Below, piece by piece: positions 8,800 through 17,710 of a DNA stretch of 64,000 nucleotides. Made by a program: the position numbers and the translations under genes. The stretch spans positions 1,624,757-1,688,756 of the forward strand of contig NZ_JACOPW010000001.1 in NCBI RefSeq assembly GCF_015461845.1, read 5' to 3'. The notes below the pieces were generated by a model. That model saw only the letters and a program-made list of their open reading frames with translations. It did not search any database and was not told the DNA's origin. Every line of letters starts with the position of its first letter. Position 1 is the stretch's first letter. The DNA comes from Pseudomonas mucoides. GTDB lineage: Bacteria > Pseudomonadota > Gammaproteobacteria > Pseudomonadales > Pseudomonadaceae.

Positions 8800-8921
8800 G
8801 TACGTGGGACTCCTGGAGATTTTGCCTGCGCCGATGATGTGCGCAATTGCATCGCATTCTAAAGGCAGAGACAATATCTGTTAAATGGATTATTAAGATA
8901 AGGGTTATCGGTTATATCGAT
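8800..8921. promoter_or_regulatory. fpr-finR divergent control region
   Basis: This 122-base gap separates the start codons of fpr and the LysR gene. It is AT-rich near the finR side (ATTATTAAGATAAGGGTTATCGGTTATATCGATAT), with the short dyad ATATCGATAT overlapping the finR start. LysR proteins normally bind T-N11-A sites in such gaps. Regulation of fpr from here is inferred from the P. putida system, not shown by a proven site. Confidence 0.45.
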
Positions 8922-9848
8922 ATGCGATTTACTCTCCGTCAACTTCAAGTATTCGTCGCCGTCGCCCAGCAGGAAAGCGTATCCCGTGCTGCGGGCTTGC
9001 TCAACCTCTCGCAATCGGCGGCGAGCACCTCGATCACCGAACTGGAGCGCCAGTCCAGCTGCCAGCTGTTCGACCGCGCCGGCAAACGGCTGAGCCTCAA
9101 TGCCCTCGGCAAACAGCTGCTGCCCCAAGCCGTGGCCCTGCTCGATCAGTCCAAGGAAATCGAAGACCTGCTCAACGGCAAGTCCGGTTTCGGCTCATTG
9201 GCGGTCGGCGCGACCCTGACCATCGGCAACTATCTGGCCACCTTGCTGATCGGCAGCTTCATGCAGCGTCATCCGGAAAGCCAGGTGAAGCTGCACGTGC
9301 AGAACACTGCCAATATCGTGCAACAAGTCGCCCACTATGAAATTGATCTGGGTCTAATTGAAGGCGACTGCAGCCATCCGGACATCGAAGTGCAAAGCTG
9401 GGTCGAGGATGAGCTGGTGGTGTTCTGTGCACCGCAGCATCCATTGGCCAAACGCGGTATCGCGACCATGGAGGAGCTGAGTCACGAGGCATGGATATTG
9501 CGCGAGCAAGGCTCTGGCACACGACTGACCTTCGACCAGGCCATGCGTCACCATCGCAGCTCGCTGAATATCCGGCTCGAACTGGAACACACCGAAGCGA
9601 TCAAGCGCGCAGTGGAATCGGGATTGGGGATTGGGTGTATCTCACGGCTGGCACTGCGCGATGCGTTCCGTCGTGGCAGCCTGGTTCCCGTGGAAACACC
9701 GGACCTGGACCTGGCGCGACAGTTCTACTTCATCTGGCACAAACAGAAATATCAGACATCGGCGATGCGCGAGTTCCTCGACCTGTGCCGCGCTTTCACC
9801 GCAGGGGTTCAGCGCAGCGACGAGATCGTTCTGCCGAATATCGCTTAA
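8922..9848 (+). CDS. finR: LysR-type regulator FinR
   Basis: A transcription factor of 308 residues. The N-terminal winged helix is clear (MRFTLRQLQVFVAVAQQESVSRAAGLLNLSQ, the HTH lying about 18-37), followed by a periplasmic-binding-like effector domain (about 92-295). The name rests on its divergent position next to fpr, the arrangement of the superoxide-responsive FinR of P. putida. The ATG overlaps the ATATCGATAT dyad. The stop codon overlaps the stop of the convergent dgkA by four bases. Confidence 0.8.
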   Translation: MRFTLRQLQVFVAVAQQESVSRAAGLLNLSQSAASTSITELERQSSCQLFDRAGKRLSLNALGKQLLPQAVALLDQSKEIEDLLNGKSGFGSLAVGATLTIGNYLATLLIGSFMQRHPESQVKLHVQNTANIVQQVAHYEIDLGLIEGDCSHPDIEVQSWVEDELVVFCAPQHPLAKRGIATMEELSHEAWILREQGSGTRLTFDQAMRHHRSSLNIRLELEHTEAIKRAVESGLGIGCISRLALRDAFRRGSLVPVETPDLDLARQFYFIWHKQKYQTSAMREFLDLCRAFTAGVQRSDEIVLPNIA

Positions 9849-10207
9849 AGCAGAATCACCGCCCAGACCAGCGCGATCATGCTCAGCGCCACGAATTGAG
9901 CTGCGCTGCCCATGTCCTTGGCGTTCTTGGACAGCGGGTGCAATTCCAGGGAAATGCGATCGATGGCCGCTTCCACCGCTGAGTTCAGCAACTCGACGAT
10001 CAGCGCCAACAGGCAGACGGCAATCAGCAGCGCCTGCTCGACACGGCTGACGTTCAAAAAGAACGACAGCGGAATCAGGATGACGTTGAGCAACACGAGT
10101 TGGCGAAAGGCCGCTTCGCCGGTGAAGGCTGCGCGCAGGCCATCCAGCGAATAGCCGGAGGCATTGAGGATACGCTTGAGGCCGGTTTGGCCTTTGAAAG
10201 GTGACAT
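9845..10207 (-). CDS. dgkA: Diacylglycerol kinase DgkA
   Basis: An integral membrane kinase that recycles diacylglycerol to phosphatidic acid. The 120 residues have three hydrophobic helices and the family signature ELLNSAVEAAIDRIS (about 68-82), which carries the catalytic Glu and its neighbours. The N-terminal amphipathic helix GLKRILNASGYSLDGLRAAF is typical. It lies downstream of erdR with the same polarity (75-base gap), as in P. aeruginosa (PA3603-PA3604). Confidence 0.93.
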   Translation of the reverse strand: MSPFKGQTGLKRILNASGYSLDGLRAAFTGEAAFRQLVLLNVILIPLSFFLNVSRVEQALLIAVCLLALIVELLNSAVEAAIDRISLELHPLSKNAKDMGSAAQFVALSMIALVWAVILL

Positions 10208-10282
10208 AGAGTGGGCAACTGACCAGATAGGAATGGGAACGCTAGATCAAGCAAAGTCAAAATAGCGTGAACATGGAGCTGT

Positions 10283-10933
10283 TTAGTGGCTTGGAATTGA
10301 CTCAAGTTGTTGCAAGAGTAGTGCAGCCTGGGTCCGGGTCCGCACATTCAGCTTGCGGAAGATCGCCGTGACATGGGCTTTGATCGTTGCTTCCGAGACA
10401 CTCAGCTCGTAAGCAATCTGTTTGTTCAGCAAACCTTCACAGACCATGGTCAACACCCGGAACTGTTGGGGTGTCAGGCTGGCAAGGCCTTCGCTGGCGG
10501 CCTTGGCTTCCTCGGAAACGTTGACCGCTTCAAACGCCTGTGGCGGCCAGAATACGTCGCCGTCCAGTACGGCACGCACGGCTTTCTGGATCACGCTCAG
10601 GTCGCTGGATTTTGGAATGAACCCACTGGCGCCGAACTCACGGGACTTGACCATGATCGACGCTTCTTCCTGCGCGGACACCATCACCACCGGAATTTGC
10701 GGGTACTGACCGCGCAACAGCACGAGCCCGGAAAAACCGTAGGCACCGGGCATGTTCAAGTCCAGCAGCACCAGATCCCAATCGGACTTTTCATCCAGGC
10801 GGGCTTCCAGCTCGGCAATGCTCGCCACTTCCACCAGACGAACATCCGGGCCCAGGCCCAGAGTCACGGCCTGATGCAGCGCGCTTCGAAACAGCGGGTG
10901 ATCATCGGCAATCAGGATTTCGTATGTGGCCAT
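10283..10933 (-). CDS. erdR: LuxR-type response regulator ErdR
   Basis: A cytosolic response regulator of 216 residues. The receiver domain spans 1-125 with the acidic pocket D10-D11, phospho-acceptor D58 (LLDLNMPG) and Lys108-region KSSD. The NarL/LuxR HTH runs from about 147 to 205 (LTPQQFRVLTMVCEGLLNKQ...TIKAHVTAIFRKL). The sequence and the adjacent dgkA and DTW genes match ErdR (PA3604), which controls ethanol and acetate (acs) metabolism in Pseudomonas. No cognate sensor kinase is adjacent, so it is an orphan here. Confidence 0.85.
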   Translation of the reverse strand: MATYEILIADDHPLFRSALHQAVTLGLGPDVRLVEVASIAELEARLDEKSDWDLVLLDLNMPGAYGFSGLVLLRGQYPQIPVVMVSAQEEASIMVKSREFGASGFIPKSSDLSVIQKAVRAVLDGDVFWPPQAFEAVNVSEEAKAASEGLASLTPQQFRVLTMVCEGLLNKQIAYELSVSEATIKAHVTAIFRKLNVRTRTQAALLLQQLESIPSH

Positions 10934-11129
10934 TTTTCAAATGATCCTGTTTTTCAAACGACTCAAGGCACAGCCACGGAGCTGCACCAATGGGGCACGT
11001 TCAACGCCAATAACAGCTGAAAACGGCGTATCAAACCTGGCCGCGCCCCAATCGGCGCCAAGCATGCCCAGCCAAGACTGGGTGGTCAAGGTGCATGGGC
11101 AGTACAGTTCTTTGCAGTATGGGCGACAA

Positions 11130-11888
11130 TCAGCAGATGGCTGGGGCCGAGTTTTGCACGAAGGGCATCAGCTCGGCATGAGCGGGCGTGGCGACGTTCA
11201 TGTCCAGTTGCCGTTTCGCGTCCAGGTAATGCTGGCTGAACACGTCGAAATAGGCGTCCAGCGCCGAGGCCGCTGCGGTATCCCCGGCCAGATCGAGGCA
11301 CAGTGCAGCCACTTCGGCGGTGCACAAATGCTCGCTGCGGGTCGACCTGCGCAATCGGTATCGAGACAGCTTCTCGGGCAACAGGCTGAGGATCGGCAAG
11401 CGATCAAAGTAAGGGCTTTTGCGGAAAATCTTCCGGGCTTCTGTCCAAGTGGCGTCCAGCAGAATAAACAGCGGACGCTTCGAACTGTCCATGTCCACCG
11501 TGTTGGTGACACGCTCGGGCTCAACGTATTCCCCCGGAAACACCAGATAGGGCTGCCACTGCGGGTCGGCCAGCAACGCCAGCAATTGTTCATCAACCTC
11601 GGTGCGAGACCAGATAAACGCATGGTTGTCGCGTACCACATCGGCAATCAGCCAACCGGTGTTGCTCGGTTTGAACACTTCCTTGTTGGTCATGATCAGG
11701 CACACACCGGAGCGCGCCTCGACCTGCGGGCGCCAGGCGCACAGACAATGACTCTCGATCACCCGGCAGGAACGGCAACGCGGCGCCCTCCAGCCTCGGG
11801 CCTGAATCGGCTTGATCCCCTCTTCTTCTCGGGAATCGCGCAAGCGGGCCACGGCGTTGGCAGCAAAGGGCGGAATGGCAGGGTTCAT
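11130..11888 (-). CDS. DTW domain protein, tRNA-uridine aminocarboxypropyltransferase
   Basis: A member of the DTW/TapT family, which transfers the 3-amino-3-carboxypropyl group of SAM to uridine in tRNA (acp3U). The N-terminal zinc-like cysteines occur in CRSCRVIESHCLCAW, and the family signature DATW is visible in LLDATWTEARKIFRKS. The C-terminus contains LCTAEVAALCLDLAG. The start is uncertain: the ATG used gives 252 residues, and a GTG further upstream would add 22. Neither has a clear Shine-Dalgarno site. It lies upstream of erdR in the same direction, separated by 196 bases. Confidence 0.85.
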   Translation of the reverse strand: MNPAIPPFAANAVARLRDSREEEGIKPIQARGWRAPRCRSCRVIESHCLCAWRPQVEARSGVCLIMTNKEVFKPSNTGWLIADVVRDNHAFIWSRTEVDEQLLALLADPQWQPYLVFPGEYVEPERVTNTVDMDSSKRPLFILLDATWTEARKIFRKSPYFDRLPILSLLPEKLSRYRLRRSTRSEHLCTAEVAALCLDLAGDTAAASALDAYFDVFSQHYLDAKRQLDMNVATPAHAELMPFVQNSAPAIC

Positions 11889-12077
11889 CGCAGGCAGCGC
11901 CGGCAGAAGGAGGAAATCGACACGAAAAGCACTCGGCTGGGCAAAAAGTGCCACCAGTTTATCAGAGCAGCCAGCGCAAGCCTGTACCGTCCGGAGCGCG
12001 TCCCCTATAATTCGCCGCCACTGAACGCACAGTCATGTGACGGGTCGAAGCACCAGTCACTGAACCAGGAGAGTTTC

Positions 12078-12503
12078 ATGCTGCGCCTTATCGTTCCCAC
12101 CGCTGCCATTCTGCTGGCGTCGTCCTTCAGCGCTCAGGCTGCGTCCTTGAAAGACACGGAACTGAACAAAATGCTGCAAAACGTAGCCGCCCAAAGCAGC
12201 GTCGGCACGCCACGGGCGATCAACGAAGATATTCTCGATCAGGGTTATACCGTTGAAGGCACCGAGCTGATCAACCACCTCAGCGTCCAGAGCAGCCACG
12301 CTGACAAGATGCGCGCCGACCCCAAGGCTGTTTACTTCCAGCTGGGCTCTACCGTGTGCAACAACCCGGGCTTTCGCAAGCTGATGGCCAAGGGCGCGAC
12401 CATGCGCTACGAGTTCACCGAGGTCAAAACCAACCGTCCGGTGGCCAGCGAGCGCTTCAAGGAGTCGGATTGCCTGCAACCGGCGGCCAAGAAGAAAAAG
12501 TAA
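12078..12503 (+). CDS. QSregVF-family periplasmic protein
   Basis: An exported protein of 141 residues. A clear signal peptide (MLRLIVPTAAILLASSFSAQA, cleavage near 21-22) precedes a domain matching the quorum-sensing-regulated virulence factor family (PA3611-like). Hallmarks are the helix LKDTELNKMLQNVAAQSSVG, the strand pair DQGYTVEGTELINHLSV, two cysteines (STVCNN and ESDCLQ) that could form a disulphide, and a poly-Lys tail. CCAGGAGAG lies nine bases before the ATG. The P. aeruginosa member is quorum-regulated; no lux box is evident here, so the role is unproven. Confidence 0.8.
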   Translation: MLRLIVPTAAILLASSFSAQAASLKDTELNKMLQNVAAQSSVGTPRAINEDILDQGYTVEGTELINHLSVQSSHADKMRADPKAVYFQLGSTVCNNPGFRKLMAKGATMRYEFTEVKTNRPVASERFKESDCLQPAAKKKK

Positions 12504-12698
12504 TCACCCGGATTTGGCGCGCCGTTGTTCATCCTCGGCGCGCAATTCTGCCAGCAACGCCTGCAAGTAATGTGACCGTCGCTCAGTTCCCTCCAGACGT
12601 CGGCAGCACTCCTCCTCGAGACTCACGTGATGGGTCTCGGCTGATGACTTGAGCAATCGATACAGTCGCGTATCGATCTCCAGAATCACTCTGGCCAT
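12504..12698 (-). CDS. Small ribbon-helix-helix (Arc/FitA-like) protein
   Basis: A protein of 64 residues with the pattern of an RHH DNA-binding protein: an N-terminal strand MARVILEIDTRLYRLLK, then helix A SSAETHHVSL, then helix B EEECCRRLEG, and a charged C-terminal helix ending AEDEQRRAKSG. GGAGGCGGG lies just upstream of the ATG. The stop codon abuts the stop of the convergent QSregVF gene. It resembles FitA-type antitoxins, but no PIN-domain toxin frame follows, so it may be a stand-alone regulator. Confidence 0.6.
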   Translation of the reverse strand: MARVILEIDTRLYRLLKSSAETHHVSLEEECCRRLEGTERRSHYLQALLAELRAEDEQRRAKSG

Positions 12699-13069
12699 AA
12701 CATCCCGCCTCCCTGCTCCTCGCCCTGCTTGAGCGAAAATTCCTTCAACTTCTAGAACCGCGCGCCCTGCCTTTGACGCAAAGTTGTCGTGTCGCATCTG
12801 TAGCTTAGTAAATCAGAGCGCCCGACACTCGGCGTGCGTTCAGACGAGCGGTGAAATCACCTTGCAAATCGTCAATAAGCGGTTGCCAGGAAACACTTTG
12901 CGGCGCAATGATCAAGCCAGCGTAAATCTCTGCGAGGGTCTAGATTCATAGTGATCCCATTCACTTTTCCGGGCTGGAAAGGGGCCGCCCGCGACGCGTC
13001 TTGTTGTGCCAAGTGTGCGAATGTTTCCTGCTTCAAGGGAAAACACAGCCTGTATGGAAGGAGAAATTG
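12699..13069. other. 371-base intergenic region
   Basis: This gap lies between the divergent starts of the RHH gene and the LOG-family gene and should hold both promoters. I see no convincing hairpin, REP or additional reading frame in it. The only notable signal is GGAAGGAG directly before the LOG-family start. Confidence 0.4.
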
Positions 13070-14188
13070 ATGCCTTACCAACCGAATGACCTGCTAAGCC
13101 GTCATTTTGAAGAAAGCGGCCACGACCTCACCAACAAGGTCGAAGAACAACTCAACCTGGTGTCACCCAACAGCCCCAACATCCCCATCTACCGCGACAT
13201 GATCCTGACAGTGCTGCGCATGGCCCAGGAAGATCACAACCGCTGGAATGCCAAGATAACCCTTCAAACCCTGCGCGAACTGGAGCACGCCTTCCGTGTA
13301 CTCGAGCAGTTCCGCAGCCGACGTAAAGTCACCGTGTTTGGCTCGGCCCGAACACCGATCGAACACCCACTGTATGGTCTGGCCCGAGAACTGGGCGCCG
13401 CGCTGGCGCGCTCGGACCTGATGGTCATCACTGGCGCTGGCGGCGGCATCATGGCGGCGGCGCACGAAGGGGCCGGCAGGGAGCACAGCCTGGGCTTTAA
13501 CATCACCCTGCCGTTCGAACAACATGCCAACCCCACGGTGCAAGGCACCGCCAACCTGCTGCCCTTCCACTTCTTTTTCACCCGCAAGCTGTTCTTCGTC
13601 AAGGAAGCGGATGCACTGGTCCTGTGCCCAGGCGGTTTCGGCACCCTGGATGAGGCGCTGGAAGTACTGACACTGATTCAGACCGGCAAAAGCCCATTGG
13701 TGCCGGTGGTATTACTGGACGCACCGGGCGGCAAGTTCTGGCAAGGCGCGCTGGACTTCATTCACCATCAACTGGAGGAAAACCGCTACATCCTGCCGAC
13801 CGACATGAAGCTTGTGAGCCTTGTCTACAGCGCTGAAGAAGCGGTGGAACAGATCAACCAGTTCTACAGCAACTTCCACTCCAGCCGCTGGCTCAAGCAT
13901 CAGTTTGTGATTCGCATGAACCACACCCTCAGTGAGCAAACGCTTGACCACATGCAGGAAGCATTTGCCGACCTGTGCCTGAGCGATCGCTTCCATCAGC
14001 ACGCCTACAGCGGCGAAGAGCACGATGAAGCGCAGTTCAGCCACTTGGCGCGACTGGCCTTCAACTTTAACGCGCGTGATCATGGTCGCCTGCGTGAACT
14101 GGTGGACTACATCAACCTGCCGCAAAACTGGGCGCAATCTACCCCCCAAACGCAGCAGCGCACGCGCGAGCCCTCCAAGGTTATGTGA
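13070..14188 (+). CDS. LOG-family nucleotide 5'-monophosphate nucleosidase-like protein
   Basis: A lysine-decarboxylase-like (LOG/PpnN superfamily) protein of 372 residues. The Rossmann core contains GSAR (91-94), GAGGGIM (122-128) and the signature PGGFGTLDE (187-195), which binds and cleaves nucleotide monophosphates in LOG enzymes. An N-terminal helical extension of about 85 residues and a C-terminal tail of about 90 make it larger than plant-type LOG (about 190) but shorter than E. coli PpnN (454). It is likely a nucleotide 5'-monophosphate phosphoribohydrolase; true lysine decarboxylase activity is unlikely. GGAAGGAG precedes the ATG, and a terminator follows. Confidence 0.8.
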   Translation: MPYQPNDLLSRHFEESGHDLTNKVEEQLNLVSPNSPNIPIYRDMILTVLRMAQEDHNRWNAKITLQTLRELEHAFRVLEQFRSRRKVTVFGSARTPIEHPLYGLARELGAALARSDLMVITGAGGGIMAAAHEGAGREHSLGFNITLPFEQHANPTVQGTANLLPFHFFFTRKLFFVKEADALVLCPGGFGTLDEALEVLTLIQTGKSPLVPVVLLDAPGGKFWQGALDFIHHQLEENRYILPTDMKLVSLVYSAEEAVEQINQFYSNFHSSRWLKHQFVIRMNHTLSEQTLDHMQEAFADLCLSDRFHQHAYSGEEHDEAQFSHLARLAFNFNARDHGRLRELVDYINLPQNWAQSTPQTQQRTREPSKVM

Positions 14189-14197
14189 GGCAAAAAA

Positions 14198-14235
14198 AAT
14201 GGCCCGCTATCGAAATAGCGGGCCATTTTTTATCA
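14198..14235. terminator. Bidirectional terminator between the LOG gene and recX
   Basis: AAAAATGGCCCGCTAT pairs with ATAGCGGGCCATTTTTT around a four-base loop, with A and T runs on either side. It serves both convergent genes and overlaps the last bases of recX. Confidence 0.88.
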
Positions 14236-14700
14236 ATCATCCATTCCCCGGCCACTGAACAAGCGGCTGATCATCTCCATGGAGTATCCCCGATAACTCA
14301 GGAAGCGCCCTTGCTTGGCACGCTCCCGAGCATCTATCGGCAGATGCCCGGAAAATTTACGCCGCCAGGTATCCTCCAACTGCTCCTGCCAGTTGATACC
14401 GCTCTCGCGCAACGCGAGTTCGATATCGGCCCGTTGCAGACCGCGCTGGCCAAGCTCCTCGCGAATACGCAAAGGGCCATAACCGGAGCGGGCGCGGTAA
14501 GAAACAAAGCTTTCGAGGTAACGGGATTCGGACAGCAGGCCCTCTTCCGTCAAGCGGTCGAGTGCTGTGTCGATCATTTCAGGGAGGGCGCCTCGCTGAC
14601 GCAGTTTACGCGTCAGCTCGACTCGACCGTGCTCGCGTCGAGCGAGCAGGTCCATTGCGGTTCGCCGCACCGCGACGAGTGTATCGAGTACGGCGGTCAT
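14233..14700 (-). CDS. recX: Regulatory protein RecX
   Basis: An inhibitor of RecA filament extension. The 155 residues are built of repeated three-helix modules, visible as [22 protein letters not shown], the [22 protein letters not shown] module and [15 protein letters not shown]. It lies 60 bases downstream of recA with the same polarity and is expected to be co-expressed from the recA promoter by read-through. Its length is normal for Pseudomonas. Confidence 0.93.
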   Translation of the reverse strand: MTAVLDTLVAVRRTAMDLLARREHGRVELTRKLRQRGALPEMIDTALDRLTEEGLLSESRYLESFVSYRARSGYGPLRIREELGQRGLQRADIELALRESGINWQEQLEDTWRRKFSGHLPIDARERAKQGRFLSYRGYSMEMISRLFSGRGMDD

Positions 14701-14708
14701 CGGATCAA

Positions 14709-15761
14709 TCAGATATCAGCGTCAGCCAGGTCATCAGCCGTCTCTTTGACTGGCGATGCTTTGACGTCCGGCGCCGGGGTCAGCAACTTGTCACGCAGTT
14801 GCTTCTCGAGCTTGGCGGCGATTTCCGGATTGTCTGCCAGGAACTTGGCCGAGTTGGCCTTGCCCTGACCGATCTTGGTGCCTTCATAGGCATACCAGGC
14901 GCCGGACTTCTCAACGAAACCGTGCAGAACACCCAGGTCGATCATCTCGCCATTGAGGTAGATGCCTTTGCCGTAAAGAATCTGGAACTCGGCCTGACGG
15001 AACGGCGAAGCCACTTTGTTCTTCACGACCTTGACGCGGGTTTCGCTACCGACGACTTCATCACCTTCTTTCACCGCGCCAGTACGACGGATGTCCAGAC
15101 GAACCGACGCGTAGAACTTCAGCGCGTTACCACCGGTGGTGGTTTCCGGGCTGCCGAACATCACGCCGATTTTCATACGGATCTGGTTGATGAAGATCAC
15201 CAGGCAGTTGGCGTTCTTGATGTTACCTGTGATTTTACGCAGCGCCTGGGACATCAGTCGGGCTTGCAGGCCGACGTGCATGTCGCCCATTTCGCCTTCG
15301 ATTTCTGCCTTTGGCACCAGAGCGGCCACGGAGTCGACGATGATCACGTCAACGGCGTTGGAACGCACCAGCATGTCGGTGATTTCCAGGGCCTGCTCGC
15401 CGGTGTCCGGCTGCGAAACCAGCAGGTCGTCAACGTTGACGCCCAGTTTGCCGGCGTACTCAGGATCAAGGGCGTGTTCGGCATCGACAAATGCGCAGGT
15501 CGCGCCGGCTTTTTGAGCCTGGGCGATCACGGACAGTGTCAGTGTGGTTTTACCGGAGGATTCAGGACCGTAGATTTCAACGATACGGCCTTTTGGCAAG
15601 CCGCCAATGCCGAGCGCGATGTCCAGACCCAGAGAGCCAGTGGAGATAGCCGGGATCGCCTGACGGTCCTGATCGCCCATACGCATTACGGCACCCTTGC
15701 CGAATTGACGTTCGATCTGACCCAGGGCCGCAGCCAAGGCTTTCTTCTTGTTGTCGTCCAT
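14709..15761 (-). CDS. recA: Recombinase RecA
   Basis: An ATP-dependent strand-exchange protein and co-protease for LexA, UmuD and phage repressors. The 350 residues carry the Walker [10 protein letters not shown] (65-73), a Walker B region IIVDSVAAL, and the DNA-binding loop L2 with [14 protein letters not shown]. The ATG ([13 protein letters not shown]) follows GTGAGGACTTTA, and an ATG-like start four codons earlier is unlikely. A LexA box lies upstream. It is also the probable trigger for the tailocin-type repressor encoded 3 kb away. Confidence 0.97.
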   Translation of the reverse strand: MDDNKKKALAAALGQIERQFGKGAVMRMGDQDRQAIPAISTGSLGLDIALGIGGLPKGRIVEIYGPESSGKTTLTLSVIAQAQKAGATCAFVDAEHALDPEYAGKLGVNVDDLLVSQPDTGEQALEITDMLVRSNAVDVIIVDSVAALVPKAEIEGEMGDMHVGLQARLMSQALRKITGNIKNANCLVIFINQIRMKIGVMFGSPETTTGGNALKFYASVRLDIRRTGAVKEGDEVVGSETRVKVVKNKVASPFRQAEFQILYGKGIYLNGEMIDLGVLHGFVEKSGAWYAYEGTKIGQGKANSAKFLADNPEIAAKLEKQLRDKLLTPAPDVKASPVKETADDLADADI

Positions 15762-15801
15762 TAAAGTCCTCACGTAATCAATAAGGCCTGACGGCCAACA
15801 C

Positions 15802-15817
15802 CTGTATAAGTAGCCAG
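15802..15817 (-). promoter_or_regulatory. LexA (SOS) box of recA
   Basis: The sequence CTGTATAAGTAGCCAG has the CTG-N10-CAG layout with the conserved TATA after CTG. It lies about 40 bases before the recA start codon. It indicates LexA repression of recA-recX. Confidence 0.8.
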
Positions 15818-15844
15818 TATTATTCCACAGCGATTCAGGATCGC

Positions 15845-16351
15845 CTACCCCTGATTTGAGATTTCTGTGGCGGCATGGCGCAGCAGCCCCTCTAGCGCGG
15901 CCTTCACCGTTTGTCGGCGGACTTCGTCGCGGTTGCCAGGGAAGTGCTGCACCTCGCTGAACACCTGCTCACCGACGCCCCAGGCCAGCCAGACCGTGCC
16001 CACCGGCTTGCTCGCAGAGCCGCCATCCGGCCCCGCCACACCGCTGACTGCCACGGCAAAATGCGCCCGGCTCTTTTCCTGGGCACCGCGAACCATTGCC
16101 TCGACCACCTCGCGACTGACCGCCCCCACCGTCGAAAACAACTCGACCGGCACGTTCAATTGCTGGGTTTTCTGTCGATTGGAGTAAGTGACATAGCCAG
16201 CCTCGAACCACGCCGAACTTCCCGGAATACGGGTGATCGCCTCGCTGATCCCCCCGCCCGTGCAAGATTCGGCGGCCGTGACATGGGCATTGAGCACCTG
16301 CAAGCGCCTGCCCAGTTCAGCGGCCAGTTGGGTGATTTCTTTCACGGTCAT
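15845..16351 (-). CDS. pncC: Nicotinamide-nucleotide amidohydrolase PncC (CinA C-terminal type)
   Basis: Deamidates NMN to nicotinate mononucleotide in the pyridine-nucleotide salvage cycle. The 168 residues form a stand-alone CinA C-terminal domain without the N-terminal MoeA-like half. The active-site segment [15 protein letters not shown] starts at residue 26, and [25 protein letters not shown] (split by a turn) forms the substrate loop. CAGGAG immediately precedes the ATG. It is often called cinA in Pseudomonas, where it marks one border of the tailocin insertion site; recA follows 83 bases later. Confidence 0.92.
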   Translation of the reverse strand: MTVKEITQLAAELGRRLQVLNAHVTAAESCTGGGISEAITRIPGSSAWFEAGYVTYSNRQKTQQLNVPVELFSTVGAVSREVVEAMVRGAQEKSRAHFAVAVSGVAGPDGGSASKPVGTVWLAWGVGEQVFSEVQHFPGNRDEVRRQTVKAALEGLLRHAATEISNQG

Positions 16352-16562
16352 CTCCTGAGCGAACGGAAGCGGAATGAGAACTACCGTACACGAGCGTATC
16401 GCGCTTGCAAGGCGCAGGATCAATCAAAATGTGAGGGCGCAAGGGCTCTGATATAGGCCTGACAAGCTTGCAAGGCAATCAGTCCACGGTCCCCGGTGTC
16501 GGTGATGGCGACCATCGTTGAGCATGCGCCGGGTCAAGTCCCGCCAATAACCCGCCAAGAGA

Positions 16563-17126
16563 TCAGACCGAAGACTGGCATAGCACCGCCCTCGCCCGCG
16601 CCCAGAGTTGCAGACGATCCTCCAGGCCGTTCAGCCCACCATTGATGCGACGAGTAATGCTGTTGAACTGGTCGTGATCGGCGAGTTCGTTAAGGCCGTT
16701 CTGCGCCCAGTACCAGGCCGCGGATTCAGCGGCCCATTGAGGTTTTTCCAACAGTTGCGGAATAAACAGCAAGCGATCATCACCGAACAATCCAAGACTG
16801 CATTGGCGATAGTTATCGCGGCCAGTGATCTGGATCAAGCCTCGGCCGCAGTACTTTTGACCATCACCATCCTGTGCAGGAGTGTTACCCAAGCGAGTAG
16901 CCAAGGCACCGGTGTCGTATTGGCTCAGATATTGTTCACTGCCGAGTTCACGTACGTATTGCAACTGCCCGGACTCATGGCCGACTTGAGCGAGAAAGAC
17001 GGCGATACGTTTCGGGGTATTGATGTTGAAACGAGCCATGGCGGCATTGAGCGCAGAAATGAAAACGCCCGCTTGGACGCGGGCGTTGGGCATGATTTTT
17101 AGCAGTTGCCCATCGGTTAGCGGCAT
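16563..17126 (-). CDS. GH19-type endolysin (tailocin/phage lysis cassette)
   Basis: A peptidoglycan-cleaving lysozyme of 187 residues, family GH19 (chitinase-like). The catalytic Glu is E51 in VGHESGQLQY. GRGLIQITGRDNY (94-106) is the substrate groove, and RRINGG is near residue 160. There is no signal peptide, so it needs the neighbouring holin to reach the wall. GAGG lies upstream of the ATG. The adjacent cinA and holin and the repressor further upstream place it in the R-type tailocin lysis cassette of fluorescens-group pseudomonads, here without structural genes. Confidence 0.88.
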   Translation of the reverse strand: MPLTDGQLLKIMPNARVQAGVFISALNAAMARFNINTPKRIAVFLAQVGHESGQLQYVRELGSEQYLSQYDTGALATRLGNTPAQDGDGQKYCGRGLIQITGRDNYRQCSLGLFGDDRLLFIPQLLEKPQWAAESAAWYWAQNGLNELADHDQFNSITRRINGGLNGLEDRLQLWARARAVLCQSSV

Positions 17127-17254
17127 AAAAGGTCCTCGGTCAATAAACCGTTTATGGTGGGTTTGAATGAACGGCACTGGCCGTGGGAGACCTGCGTCCT
17201 TGCAGGCCGGATGCCGGTCGGCACCACTGCTCGCCAATCCATTGGTCTTGAGTT

Positions 17255-17602
17255 TCAACGATCCTGATGGGTGTCACGCGGGGGCACATCGCACACGTCC
17301 ATGCGCTTCGCAGCCCAACGCTCATAAAGCCCGATGGACACGTCGGCCCCAGCCATTGCTGTCAGGCAGCCAAAGGCGCAGGCCGCCCAGATCGACACAC
17401 CGGCGGCGTACAGCAGCATGATGGCCGAGACCCCACAGACCATGCAGGCCCCGGACCGCAAGGCCAGGCGTCGCAGCAGTGACCAGCCGCGAGCGCCGTC
17501 CTTGTCGGCGCGCCACATTTCGCCGGACACCCCGCCCACCAGGGCAAGGACGATGACGAGCCATATCGGCATGTCCAGCAACGCTAGTTGCTCGTTTGTC
17601 AT
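17255..17602 (-). CDS. Phage/tailocin holin
   Basis: A small membrane protein of 115 residues with three hydrophobic segments (about 11-27, 50-67 and 69-90) and a hydrophilic tail ending DVPPRDTHQDR, the pattern of a class I-like holin. Arg/Lys-rich loops (WRADKDGARGW, LRRLALRSG) separate the first two helices. CGGAGGCGTGAC lies just before the ATG. It directly precedes the endolysin gene (128-base gap). Its role would be to make the pores that release the endolysin. Confidence 0.75.
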   Translation of the reverse strand: MTNEQLALLDMPIWLVIVLALVGGVSGEMWRADKDGARGWSLLRRLALRSGACMVCGVSAIMLLYAAGVSIWAACAFGCLTAMAGADVSIGLYERWAAKRMDVCDVPPRDTHQDR

Positions 17603-17682
17603 GTCACGCCTCCGGGAGTGATTGATGAGTGGTTCTTTAAAACAGTGTTTTCTTGAGGTGCCTGATGGAAGGTAGGCATTCC

Positions 17683-17710
17683 AAAAAGCCCGGCATCGTT
17701 CCGGGCTTTT
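17683..17710 (-). terminator. Terminator-like hairpin inside the holin leader
   Basis: AAAAGCCCGG pairs with CCGGGCTTTTT on the minus strand around an AACGATG loop and is followed by a T run. It lies between the putative promoter and the holin start, so it would act as an attenuator or need antitermination. It could also stop transcription from the opposite side. Confidence 0.7.

Noticed and set aside
10926..12077. Apparent N-terminal extension of the QSregVF gene by nearly 400 codons
   Set aside because: The extension is antisense to the DTW gene. The real start has a ribosome-binding site and signal peptide at 12078.
17127..17258. Longer endolysin start (TTG) reaching back to the holin stop
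   Set aside because: The extra 44 residues do not resemble GH19 endolysins, and the ATG at 17126 has a ribosome-binding site. The stretch could be a remnant of a lost gene but cannot be assigned.
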